From NCBI GenBank assembly GCA_012064385.1, contig QRDG01000393.1, positions 1,718,846 through 1,782,845 of the forward strand: a stretch of DNA of 64,000 bases, in the 5' to 3' direction. How positions within the stretch are numbered: position 1 is the stretch's first letter; every line of letters starts with the position of its first letter. Shown piece by piece: positions 46,301 through 57,393 of the stretch. The DNA is from Puccinellia tenuiflora (taxonomy: Eukaryota > Streptophyta > Magnoliopsida > Poales > Poaceae). The translations under genes and the position numbers were made by a program. The notes under the pieces were generated by a model. The model saw nothing but the letters and a program-made list of their open reading frames with translations. It had not been told where the DNA came from and did not search any database.

Positions 46301-47282
46301 GGCCTTCCCTGAAAGAGGGCCAATCAGGTGAGCCGGACGGTACCGATGGGTAAATTAGTACAACCCTACAGGGTAAATCTTTTCGAAAACCCATGTCCGT
46401 GGTTATGGACGACTTGGGAATAGACGATAAGACCGTAGAGAACCTTAACTTAATTCATATGGCAGCTAAAGGTTGCATAATCAACGTGTGATAATGGTTC
46501 ATTTCCTCGAGGGTGATTCGAGGGAGTGTCTTTGGTGGAGATGAGTGGTTTTGGCTACAAGTTGGTTTGATGAGAACCAAGATGAAAGTTTACTCTCTTA
46601 CCCCTTTTATGAAAACTATTCTGAGTAGACGATGCCATGGGTCAGTCATGTTTTTAGTAATGAAAACTAGCTTTATGCAAACCAACTACTTATACAGCTT
46701 TAGAGCCTCCGTCAGCATTGGGCCTATATCGCCCTACTAAACTTGCGAGTATGTCGTACTCAGTCTCTCTTTGCTGCCTTTATGATTTGTTTCAGAGGAG
46801 GACGACACCGAGCAGCTAGGTGGTTTCGTCGTGGACGTCGACTAGTAGTCCGGGGTTCCCAGGTGGCAGCCTGGGACCGTGGAACAAGCTGGCTTGGGTT
46901 ATATTTATTTGTAGGCCTCTTAGGCCATATTTGCATCTTGTTGTACTAGACAACACTACTTCGCTTCCGCATGTTGTATTGATGGTGTGCGACCCTTTTG
47001 TGTGTAATATTTGTATCTTTCTCATATATGAGTTGCTATATGAATCTTTGTGTCGTAGAGTCTGTGATGTGCCAGTTGTTCCACAAGTCTTGATCTTTTA
47101 ACTATACATGATAGCTATGTCTGAGCTTATGGCATGATCGAAGTGTTGTGTGCCGATGATCCATTCCGAGCACACCTGCCAAAGGTTTTGGCCTAGGATT
47201 GGTAAACCCAGTAACCTTCGATTGTGTAGCATGACCGGTTGCACAAAGATTCACTGTATAGTTCTGGGGTCGGGGCGCTACA
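43351..47282 (+). repeat. P 3' LTR, 3932 bp
   Basis: Starts TGTAACAGCCCCAGC and ends GGGGCGCTACA. GC-rich island about 44030-44880 with telo-box AAACCCTAG near 44190 and a donor-like CTCAGGGTAAGC near 44435. Palindrome block near 46364-46410; stem-loop 46747-46761, where one C-to-T change leaves a G-U pair. The frames at 44032-44775 are composition-driven and not called. Confidence 0.9.
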
Positions 47283-47665
47283 TCACCTCCGTCAGCTAGA
47301 TTGAGTCATATAGTGCCACTCGCCAAGCACCACCCGCACAACCATGCGTTGTTAATATGGGCAGACCATAGCTTAGTAGCCTATCAAGCCTCTTTTCATG
47401 CTACCCACTTGGCAAGTGTAGTCGGTTACTGCATAGTTGTGGTCGGGGCTAGTCTTGCGAAGGTTCCGAAGCTAGGCGTTGCTCATGAGTTGGGGACGTG
47501 CCGGATTCACTTTGTCATAAGACATAGCCCGAGTGGTAAGTCGGTAGCTATACAAGGAGTGTCTTGGTAGAGCGGACGGCTACGGGGGAATAGGTTTGTG
47601 CTGTCGCCATGATGGATATAGTACTTCGGTACCGGCGGTACAATCTTAGACCCCAACATGTGGAT
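47283..47665 (+). other. Retroelement fragment, left of the solo LTR
   Basis: No gene found. It joins 51542 onward when the solo LTR and one target copy are removed, so both belong to one older sequence, probably an LTR (see 51537-52245). Confidence 0.4.
47661..47665. repeat. Target-site duplication of the solo LTR, left (TGGAT)
   Basis: TGGAT before TGTAACTGCC; matches 51537-51541. Confidence 0.93.
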
Positions 47666-50600
47666 TGTAACTGCCCCACTTTTGGTACCTGAAAATATGA
47701 GTAAAATTTTCACTTTTTGCATCTCAGTTGCATCATGGCATCCCTCATCCATATTTGTTTCACATGAAATAATAAGGAGGCAACAAATAAGAAACCAAAT
47801 ATGATGATGTGAATGATGAACAAACTCCCAATTTAAATTCTCATATTTTCCAGGAAGTTCCAACAACTACAAATATAATTGTTGCCAAATTTAAAGCATT
47901 TGCAAATTCAAATATTTGGATAAAGCCCTAAATTGCAAGAGAGCAAATTCTGAAATGTTACCACATGAAATTTTTTCAAATGGGCTGCAAATTTTATCAC
48001 AGGTTCAAAATAATATATATTGGCTCTGTGAATTTTTCCAGAATTTCTAAAATTAATTAAGGGCCTAAATTAAATACCTAAAGTCTGCTGGTTTCTGAAA
48101 AATGGAAAAAGAAAAAGAGAGATCCCTGAAAGGGGGACCCACCTGTCATCCCTTTCCCCTGTGGTGACAGTGCGCCATGGCCGCGCCCCACCACGGCCTC
48201 CACCGTCGCTCCCTCGTCTCCCTGGCCCCCATGGAGACTAAAGAGGACCCCCTCGACCACATGCTCCTCCTCCCCCTCCTTTTTTCCCCTTTGCCGAAAC
48301 CCTAGATCGAGCGGAGCATGGCCGCCGACTGACCGAACCGCCGCCGCTCACCACCGACGTTGGAGACCACCCGGAGTAGATCGGCCTGGGGTAGAAGAAC
48401 CGTCGTGCTCTCCTCTACCTCCTCCCCGAGCCGTGCGTGCTAGGACGCCGCCGTTCGCGCGAATCAAACCATCTCCACCGCCGCCGTCGCCGCCGTCCGA
48501 GCTCCTCCGCCTCCGCCGAGCACACCCACGCGCTCAGGGTGAGCTCACGGTCCTCCCGGACCTCTCCTTTCTCTCTCTCCCCCTCTGGTTCGCCGTTTAG
48601 CCGTAGGCTGAACCGAAGCCTCCGCCGTAGCTCGTCGCCGGTGCACTTCCCGGCGACCATAGGGTCCCTAGCGCCGCCACCCAGTTCCCCTCGCCATGCT
48701 GAGCGCAATGCGGCCCCGTCCTGGATCCCTAACGAGCGCAATCGACGAGTCGATCCGCGGCTTGCCGCCGGTCACCGCGCGCGTCGCGCCGGTCCTGGCC
48801 GTCCCCGCCGGTCAAACCTGCATGTGGGCCGCTGGCCGACATGGCGTGCCAGCGTGGCTGCTGCCCCACCCGTCTGTCTCACGGGCTAGCCAGCCCCACG
48901 GTGAAAAACGTTTAGGTGCTATTTTCTGGAATTAAAACAAATAACAGAAAATGGATTCAAACTTTGAAATTCCATATCTTTTGAACCGTAAGTCCAAAAA
49001 ATGCAAATAATATGTCATTTTGCTCAGGGGAGAAATGCCTATCTGTTAGTGCCATTGGTTAAACTAATTGGCCAACATAAATTGCCTTTATTTAATAAAA
49101 ACAGAAATGGCAGATTTAAATCCAATTTTGTAAATTGCATAACTTGAGTTCTACTCATCCAAAATTTATGAATAAGCTCTCAAAATGTTCAGTGAACAAT
49201 GATCTACCAGTTTATGTAATTTGAGAGAATTTTAGATTTAATATTGCTGCTGTTTATTAAAAATAAATAAAATCACAGAATTAAATCATTATTAAAAATA
49301 TCATAACTTGATGAATTTTGATCCAAAAATTGCAAATGATATACCAAAATGACCAGCAAAGCAAATGCTATCTATCTATGCTAATATTACAGTAAGAAAA
49401 TAACTTTTCCTTTAAGGTCATTTTCGAATTGGTTAAAATGATTTAAATCGCATAACCGTTTAAATCACCATTTCTTCATCGTTAATCGGAAAATTGCAAA
49501 CGAAGTACCAAAATGATCAGTAGGACAATATCTATCTAATAATGTCATTTTCATGCATTTAGGATCCATAATTTAGTACTGGACATTTTGGATAATAATG
49601 CAATTCACTAAGTTAAATATGGAGTTTTGACCCGTTAATTGCGATATTTATTTTAGCGGTTCCATTTAACTTGTGGGACATGCCCAATATGATTTTAGTG
49701 CATAAATTGACCATCTCATCATGATTGTGCATTGCATCTTGTATTCGTGTTATTTATTTCGTTTCCGTTATTGTTGTGTTTCGTTAGATTCAGGAGTCGA
49801 GGTTCCAGCACAATACCTCGACGAACAAAGCGCCCAGTACTATCAGCAAGGCAAGAACTAACCTAACCTTCTTGGCATCTAGCATCCAACTGTTTTATAA
49901 ACTTATTTTATCCACCATAATATTGCATGCGATTCAAAAGTCTCTTTTGATCAAGATTTAGAGTATCCTACAAATGCATGTCTTCCCCGAACCATCACAT
50001 GTTTCCCCTCCTATGAACCATAGGTTTGATGTGTTGGCCGGAGACAAAGATATAATGGATGTATTTATATGCTTAGCTATGCTTAGCCATGCTTAGTAGT
50101 ATGCTAGTTATGTCCGTTGATTAATTCCATATTGATGATGTTGATGGAATGATTCGGGCGTGGTGGATATGTGTGATGCTTAATTAAATTGCTAAGAAGG
50201 CTGGTATGAGTTGCCATCGGGGATGGTGTTTTGTCTCGTTCCTGCCCCTAGGTGCGAGTTCTTTACCTCTTGAACCAAGACTAGCGTGCTACCAACGGTG
50301 GGGGTATGGGCCCCTTACTAACTGAATAACTTGTGCGGGCATATCCAAGGGTCCTCTAGTTTGCGCTTTCCATTTGCGAGTGTGTGGTCGGTGATGATGA
50401 TGATGATGATGATGATGTGATGACGATGGTGGTGATAGGAGTGGCGATGGGGCAGGGTGTTGAAATAGGCACTGAACTTGTCCTATCGTCACGATGACCC
50501 TTGGATAGTCTCATGCGAGGTAATGGTTTAACCGCGCCCGCCCTGCCGGCTTTCCCCGGAAGAGAGCTAATTGTACAGGCAAGGGGTCGGACGGTACCAA

Positions 50601-51536
50601 TGGATAAAAATAGTACACCCCTGCAGGGTTTAATCTTTTCGAAAAGCCGTGTCCGCGGTTATGGACGACTTGGGAATAGACGATAAGATCATAGAGAACA
50701 TTAACTTAATTGATATGGCAGCTAGAGGTTGCATAATCAACGTGTGGTAAAGGTTCATTTCCTCAAGGGTGATTCGAGGGAGTGCCTTGGTGAAGATGAG
50801 GTGCTTCTGGTTACAAATGGTTCGTTGAGAACCGGAGATGAAAGTTTACTCTCTTATCCCTTTTCGGAAAACATTCTGAGTAGACGATGAAAAGGGTCCT
50901 GATGTCTTTTAAAATGGAAAACTAGCTTTATGCAAAACCAGCTACATTATACAGCATTAGAGCCTCCGTCAGCATCGGGCCTATATCGCCCTACTAATTC
51001 TTACGAGTACGTCGTACTCAACCTTGCTTTGTTGATTATTATTTGTTTCAGAGGAGGACGCCACCGGACTGGAAGGTGGGTTCTTTGTCGACATCGACGA
51101 GTAGTCTGGGGTTCCCAGGTGGCAGCTTGGGACGTATCGGAACAGGCTGGCTGGGATATGTTATTGTAGGCCTCTTAGGCCATAATTTGGATCTTGTTGT
51201 TAGACAACTATATTTGCTTTCCGCTTGATGTAATGATGGGTCTGCGACCTCTGATTGTGACTTTTGCTATCTTTCTCATATATGAGTTGAACTATGATCT
51301 CTTGTGTCGTAGAGTCTGTGATGCGCTAGTTGTTCCACAGTCTTGGTCTCTTTGTTATACGTGAAAGCGATGTCTGAGCTTATGGCATGATCGAGGTGTT
51401 GTGTGCCGATGATGTATTCCGAGCACGCCTGCCAATGAGTTTTGGCCTGGGATTGGTAAACCCAGTAACCCTCGATTGTGTAGCATGACCGGTTGCACAA
51501 TGTTTCACTGTATAGCTCTGGGGTCGGGGCGCTACA
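47666..51536 (+). repeat. Solo LTR of the R1 family, 3871 bp
   Basis: TGTAACTGCCCC...GGGGCGCTACA with a perfect TGGAT duplication and no primer site or interior, the usual product of recombination between the two LTRs of one insertion. Telo-box AAACCCTAG near 48298, GC-rich island to about 48900, a (GAT)n run near 50392-50416, palindrome block 50618-50665, stem-loop 51005-51019 (here preceded by TTAC, not TTGC). Frames at 48437-48935 are antisense/sense shadows of the island. Confidence 0.95.
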
Positions 51537-51541
51537 TGGAT
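51537..51541. repeat. Target-site duplication of the solo LTR, right (TGGAT)
   Basis: TGGAT directly after ...GCTACA. Confidence 0.93.
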
Positions 51542-51944
51542 AAAAGTTGCAACCTCTCGAGAGTGTCAAACCTAGAATCTAGTATTGTTCCTACCTAAGG
51601 AACGGTGTTGGGTCTAGTCACACTAGAGTCAGTCCATTCGAACACGAAGAACCAAACTCACTAAGTGGTTAGAGTTGGCTAAAGTTGAATGAGCTGAAAA
51701 GAGGACCGTCGTTGGTCAAAAGATGAGCCTCGAGTTGGACCAATGTTGGTCAAGCTTGAGAACATAAGTGTTGAGAATATTGTTGTGTGGAATGAGACTC
51801 GTTCTCATAATCCACAGTTTTCATCACGGGTAAGTAGGTAAGTTAAGTCCAACCGTTAAGCTTGGACTCGCAGTTTACCCTACGGCACCCATGCCATGCC
51901 ATATAGGACCGTTGGTTACGGTTGATTGCGGATTGATGTCTTGC

Positions 51945-51963
51945 GAGTACATTCCCTATACTC
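51945..51963 (+). promoter_or_regulatory. Candidate LTR stem-loop, fifth family
   Basis: TTGC, GAGTA, nine-base loop, TACTC, then ACC. A weaker 5-bp stem than in the other families. Confidence 0.4.
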
Positions 51964-52245
51964 ACCTAGCTTTTCATGTGGCCAGATCCTCTGACCCCTG
52001 TCGCCGAGTACCCCTTATACGAGAACTAGATCCGGTATCCAGACAGAGCCCCGTGGAGTTAGGCCCTCTTCGTCGCACGCTTCCGCCATTCCGCTGACGC
52101 CCTCTGATGAAGTCATGTTCGATAAATAATGTACAAACTGTTGTGTGCGCTAGGGCGCAGCCTTGTAATGAGACCCTTGTAATCTTTCGTCAGTCCCCGA
52201 CCCCTTAAATAAAGTGGTTATGTTCTATTGTCAAGTTGTCATATA

Positions 52246-53079
52246 TTCAGTGCTCCTGGGACTGATATATGGGATGTCTCGATCTCCGGATCGGGGTGTC
52301 ATAGACCGGCTTCGTGATGAGAACATTGAGCTGAATAAGCTGAATCAGTCAATGTCGCAGGAGCTTAAGTCGGTCAAGGAGAGTCTAGTCAAAGCCGAGC
52401 AGGCTCTGGAGACGGAGAAGCAGAACAAAATCGATGCTCTCCGTGAACTTCAAGGCCAGCTCGATAAACGGCAAGACGAGTCTAAGGCAATAGACTCCCA
52501 ACTCCTGAGTAAGTTTAATTTAAAAAACCCTGTACTCATTATTGGCCTCCATTGCTAATGAGAGTAACTTCAAGCTTACACTTTGCCTTTCCAGCTCCGG
52601 CAGGTTACGGCCATGAGCTGACAGCAGAAAACCGGCTTGACCGGATTCTGGAAGTGGGGGAGCTACTTCCCAAGATCATATCTTCACGCAGAGCCTTCCT
52701 GGCGAAGTACTTTCCTGGTACACCTGAGCCTCTTGCCAACCTCGCAAGCCTGCCAGATGATCTGGACGAAGCAAACTCCACTATTGAAGAAAGGCTCCGT
52801 TCCAGCATCAGAGGAGGCGCGAAGACGGCGCTTGGCCTGATGATAGCACATTACACGGAAGCAGAGGCTTGGCGCGTCGCATCCGGCTTTCCTCTTTAAA
52901 AAGAGGATGGCACTCCTTTGGAGGAGAAGAACCGGAAGGCGATTCTGCACTCCGTCTCCGGGTATGCTAGCAAGGTTGCCAGGATGGTCTCCCTGACCAC
53001 CACTTTCAAGGAAGTGCCATTCCCTCCTACTCCGGTCCAGTCTGACGACGAAGGCAGAGAGGCGGAAAAAACTGCTTGA
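52246..53079 (+). pseudogene. Intron-containing extra retroelement ORF, C-terminal part, one premature stop
   Basis: Plus strand. The exon from about 52246 encodes SRSPDRGVIDRLRDENIE and a heptad-rich coiled coil (residues like LKSVKESLVKAEQALETEKQ). A GT-AG intron at 52509-52594 (86 nt) joins in frame to PAGYGHELTAENRLDRILE...; the second exon includes LGLMIAHYTEAEAWRVASGF. A TAA at 52897-52899 interrupts; the frame then continues KEDGTPLEEKNRKAILHSV to a TGA at 53077-53079. Coiled coil, intron position and C-terminal layout resemble the decayed gene at 2260-5514, so I place it in the same broad family, with no known activity. It runs convergently with the Tat pol at 53627, i.e. antisense to T2. 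The N-terminal part is missing. Confidence 0.6.
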
Positions 53080-53626
53080 GCCGAATTTGTTCTCCGAGCC
53101 GGCCTTCCTGTAAAGAAATTTTAATTTATGTTCTTAAGCCATCCAAACAGTTGCATGTAATATGTCTGTGGAACAACTAAGTGTTTTGCAGTTGAATGTG
53201 TAATATTTGAGTCAACTTTAGATGCAGTTTGCAATTTTTATGCTGTAAGCTTTCTGGCTTTGACACCTTAGCTTTTAAGTGCCGGCAAGCTTATTGTGGA
53301 ACGACTTACTGAGCAACAGGGTATTAAAAACCAACCTGTTTAAACCTAGAACAAGCGCCACCTTTCGGTGCCGAAACACTTTGAAGCAACCCGGCACGAA
53401 GATCTATCAAAGGAATTCTTCATAGGAAAAAACGTTGTTTTCATCGCTTTAAGGCGGAATAACAAAACAAAGAAAGGTTTACAATTAGAGAAATAGGCAA
53501 TATTGGGTAAACATTACATAGCAATAAGATCATTGGGAAATAAAGATGGTACAGATTCTCGAACACATATGAGAGGAACCAATTTTTATTTCATGATCAC
53601 ATTGATAGGATTACAATAGAATTTTC
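53080..53626. other. Convergent intergenic spacer
   Basis: Lies between the 3' end of the plus-strand extra ORF and the 3' end of Tat pol. AT-rich, no supported gene. Confidence 0.5.
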
Positions 53627-54880
53627 TTATTTGTAAAAGGGATGTAGCTGAGCGATATTCCAGGCACGTTTAGTCTCATCTAAGTCGTCATCTACATGCC
53701 TTTTACTCTTGCGACCTTTCTTCCTAGGATCTTTCTTTGTGTCCCTTAAGTCAAGGAGATAGTATGACCCGTTTTCCAGTGCTTTGCTGATAAAGAAAGG
53801 CCCTTCCCATGGGGGAGCCAACTTGTGCTGCCGGCTTTGAGCAAGCCGAAGAACTAAGTCGCCTTCTCGAAAAGATTGAGTCCGCACTCGACGGCTATGA
53901 TAGCGACGCAAATCTTGCTGATAGATGGTGGATCGTTGGAGAGCGAGCTCTCTTTCTTCTTCGAGGATATCTAAGCCGTCTTGATGTGCTTCTTCTGCGT
54001 CTTCTTTGACGTATGCTATGACTAGAGGCGAATCATGGATCATGTCGGTTGGGAATACTGCCTCTCCTCCATAGACAAGGAAAAGCGGGGTGAAGCCGGT
54101 TGATCTGTTAGTGGTAGTACGGATACTCCACAAGACGGCCGGCAATTCTTCAACCCAGGCGCCGGCAGCTCGATGCAAAGGAGTTTCAAGCCTTGGCTTG
54201 ATACCTTGCAGAATAATGCCGTTAGCGTGCTCTACCTGTCCGTTGGATTGTGGATGCGCCACCGATGCCACGTCGAGCCGGATTTCCGATCAGCTGCAAT
54301 ACTTTGACAGCTCACTGATGGCAAAGTTTGTGCCATTGTCAGTGATAATACTGTGTGGTATGCCAAAACGTGTTGCTATCTCAACGATGAACTTGGTGGC
54401 TGTAACACCATCGAGTTTCTTGATGGGTTTTGCTTCCACCCACTTTGTGAATTTGTCGACCACCACCAGCAAGTGAGTTAAGCCTCCTCTTGCCGTATTG
54501 AAGTGTCCCACCATGTCGAGCCCCCAGTCCGTGAACGGCCAAGTTAAGGGGATCGTTCTGAGCTCCTGAGCCGGCAAGTGAGACTTCTTGGCGTAGCGCT
54601 GACAGCCTTCACAAGTCTTGATGATGTTGGCGACATCTTCCTCAGCCATTAGCCAGAAGAAACCATGTCGAAACGCCCTGGCGACTAACGCCTTTGCCGC
54701 CACATGATGCCCACATTCGCCAGAATGAATTTCCTGAAGGATTTCTCGTCCTTCCTCTGGAGAAACACATCGTTGAAATATACCGGACGTGCTATGCTTG
54801 TAGAGCTGACCATCAATAATTATGTACGCCTTTGCTCGTCTCTCAATTTGACGGCTTAGAACTTCGTCGTATTCAGGCAA
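53627..54880 (-). pseudogene. T2 integrase
   Basis: The zinc region has HSGECGHHVAAKAL and CEGCQRYAKK. Core: DWGLDMVGHF, SIITDNGTNF and SNGQVEHANGI carry the DDE residues. The C-terminal part includes YHSRRVRTQSFREGDLVLR and WEGPFFI and ends WNIAQLHPFYK. One in-frame TGA at 54292-54290 breaks it between the second and third catalytic positions. The C-terminal tail has a Lys/Arg-rich insert (KKDPRKKGRKSKRH). Otherwise one continuous frame, and the best preserved part of T2. Confidence 0.9.
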
Positions 54881-54904
54881 CTCCTTGTTCGTCAGGAACT
54901 TGAT

Positions 54905-55600
54905 CTACAGCGTAGTCCAATCTGGGGTCACCATGTTGACAGAGACCGACTCTGCCGACGTAGGCCAGTCTTCGTCGCCGCCTTTGATGTACGGCTTGTG
55001 CAGATGATGGAGAAACACATCAGGAGGCACCTCCTCTTGCTTTGAGCCTATCCTGGCCAACGCGTTAGCAGCGTCATTGTCGTCACGAGAAATATGCCGA
55101 ACTTCTAAGCCGGCAAAGCATCTGTCGAACTCGTCAACTATATGCATGTACTCCGCCATTGTAGGGCTTTTCGTGTCCCAGGTTCCATCTAGCTGCTGGA
55201 CAACAAGATCTGAATCACCGTAGCAGACAATGCGCTTGACTCCTAACTCCTTAGCCATGTGTAAACCATCGAGGAGGGCTTCATACTCTGCCACATTGTT
55301 GGTAGCGTTGAAGTGAATCTGCAGGACATAGTTGAGTTTGTCGCCTTTAGGTGACTTTGACACCACGCCAGCCCCCGAGCCTTCTTTCATCTTGGACCCA
55401 TCAAAGTGCATTATCCAGTACTGAGAATCCGGCAAAGGTGTGCTCTCCATCGCTTCTTTCTAGTCTGCGATGAAGTCGGCTAAGATTTGAGGTTTGATGG
55501 CGTTCCTTGGTTTGTACTGGATGTCGAAAGCTGCTAACTTGATGCCCCATTTGGCGACTCGGCCCATGGCGTCGGCATTGTTGATGATATCCTTCAATGG
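54905..55600 (-). pseudogene. T2 archaeal-type RNase H domain
   Basis: Reads YWIMHFDGSKMKEGSGAGVV, NVAEYEALLDGL, CYGDSDLVVQQL and HISRDDNDAANALARI, i.e. the D...E...D...D pattern of the second RNase H found in Tat elements. In-frame TAG codons lie at 55462-55460 (before MESTPLP) and at 54907-54905 (before integrase). In intact relatives this domain follows the reverse transcriptase's own RNase H and precedes integrase, as here. Confidence 0.85.
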
Positions 55601-56790
55601 AGCTTTCTGACCACCGTTATTGTGTGATCGTGGAAATAATGTCGTAGTTTCCTGACGGCAAAGAACATGCCATAAGCCAGCTTCTGGTAGTGAGGGTAGC
55701 GTTGCTTTGAATCTGAGAAAACCTTGCTAATGAAATAGACGGGGCGTTAATCCGGCCATTGCTTTCCTTCCTCCAGATGCTCAACAACAATGACGACACT
55801 TATTACCAAATTGGTAGGCGACATGTAAAGCAAGAGCGGTTCCTTCTCCTTTGGAGCTGCCAGGATTGCAGCATGTGACAATGTGTACTTCAGCTGTGCC
55901 AAGGCTGCCTCCGCCTCCTCTGTCCAAACAAAATTGTCCGATTTTTTGAGCAGTTTGTATAGAGGCAGTGCCTTGTCACCGAGTCGGCTGATGAATCGGC
56001 TAACAGCCACGGCGGAACCCGTAAGCCGCTGTATGTCTTTCAGACAAGTCGGCCTCTCGATGTTCTGAATCGCCTTTATCTTTTCTGGGTTAACTTCAAT
56101 TCCTCTTTGGGAAAAAATGAAGCCCATAAGCTTGCCCACGGGAACTCTGAAGACGCATTTTGTCGGATTGAGCTTCATCTGGTACCCCCTTAGATTTGCA
56201 AAGGTTTCCTACAGATCGGCGATGATATCGCCTCGCTCTTTCGACATGACTGCAATGTCATCGACATAGACGTGAACATTGCGGCCAATCTGCTAGTCTA
56301 AACACCGCTGCATACACCTCTGATAAGTGGCGCCGGCATTCTTTAAGCTGAAAGGCATTGTGACATAGCAATAATTGCCATAGGGCGTAGTGAAGGATGT
56401 CTTGATTTGATCAGACTCCTTCATCTTTATCTGATGGTAACCCGAATAAGCGTCCAAGAAACACAGCAACTCAGAGCCGGCAGTTGAATCAATGACCTGA
56501 ATGATTCGCGGCAAGGCAAACGGATCTTTAGGACAGGCTTTATTTAAGCTGGTGAAGTCAATGCACATACGTAGCTCAGAGGTGTTTTTCTTTGGGACGA
56601 GGACAGGATTTGCCAACCAATCAGTGTGGACAACTTCTCGGATGAACTTGGCGGCGGTGAGTCTTAGGATCTCTTTTCCTACCACCGTGCGCTTCTCTGT
56701 TCCGAGCCGTCGGAGGCCTTGCTTGACCGGCTTGGCGTCTTTGTAGACTTCGAGGGAGTGCTCGGTAAGTTTCCTCGGGACACTTGGCAT
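55600..56790 (-). pseudogene. T2 reverse transcriptase and first RNase H
   Basis: From 56790: VYKDAKPVKQGLRRLG, VLVPKKNTSELRMCIDFTSL, LCFLDAYSGYHQIKM, then the catalytic YVDD (about 56265-56254). 56178-55747 continues with NPTKCVF, LMGFIFSQRGIEVNPEK and the connection to RNase H; 55746-55600 gives RPVYFISKVFSD and HYFHDHTI. Lesions: TAG at 56295-56293 and 56211-56209, TAA at 55749-55747, and an indel near 55609. RNA-directed DNA synthesis is the family role; this copy is dead. Confidence 0.88.
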
Positions 56791-57393
56791 GTCGGAAGGT
56801 GACCAAGCAAAGATATCCCGGTTCTCACGAAGAAACTTGACGAGCTCGCCTTCCTATTTTTCATCGAGGCCGGCACCGATGGTGGTCTCCTTGGTTGGAT
56901 CATCTTTGGTGAGCTTGACCTTTTTGGTGTCATCCTTTGGTTTGAAACTTGAGTTGACTTTTGAGGAAGGCTTTTCTGTTGCCGGCATCTCATTGGGGCC
57001 CATTGTTTTCTTGATGTCTTCCAGCTCTTCTCTGGAGATTTCTTCTTCGGCATGAACAGCATAGGCAGCTTCACATTCCTTTGCCTTTTTGAAGTTTCCA
57101 CTGACCGTGATGATCCCATTGGGTCCCGGCATCTTGAGCTTGTTGTAGATGTAACACGGACGAGCCATGAACTTGGCGAAAGCCGGTCGTCCGAAGATTG
57201 CGTGGTACGCGCTCCTGAAGGGGACCACCTCAAACGATACGTCTTCCGTTCGGAAGTTGTCCGCGCCACCAAAGGTGACTTTAAGGTGATACTGCCCATC
57301 AAAGAAGCTTGGCGTCCTGGCACAATACCGTGGAACTTTACTTTGCTGTGGCTGAGTTGTGACTCTGAGAGGCGCTTCCTTTCAACGTCGCAA
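56791..57393 (-). pseudogene. T2 protease C-terminal part and linker
   Basis: Reads SKVKFHGIVPG, a GADNFRTEDVSFEVV stretch, YHAIFGRPAFAKFMARPCYIYN and LKMPGPNGIITVSG, the typical Tat sequence after the protease active site, then a Lys/Glu-rich linker into reverse transcriptase. The upstream half, with the active site, is at 61258-61730 on the far side of LTR Y. Confidence 0.85.

Larger units (their letters stand above)
39584..47282 (+). mobile_element. Element P: non-autonomous/decayed gypsy element, 5' truncated
   Basis: Plus strand: 5' LTR remnant 39584-40673, primer site 40677-40688, interior of 2.66 kb, polypurine tract 43337-43350, 3' LTR 43351-47282. The interior is about half the R1 length and has lost almost all coding capacity. 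LTR sequence is related to R1 and M. The 5' part of the first LTR was lost at the M junction, so the left target duplication is missing. Confidence 0.82.
51537..52245 (+). repeat. Probable LTR 3' fragment of another family
   Basis: No gene. It contains TTGC followed by GAGTA...TACTC (51945-51963), the arrangement seen in the other LTRs, and near the end CCCCTTAAATAAAG, which resembles an LTR polyadenylation region. The right edge against the exon at 52246 is uncertain. Confidence 0.45.
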
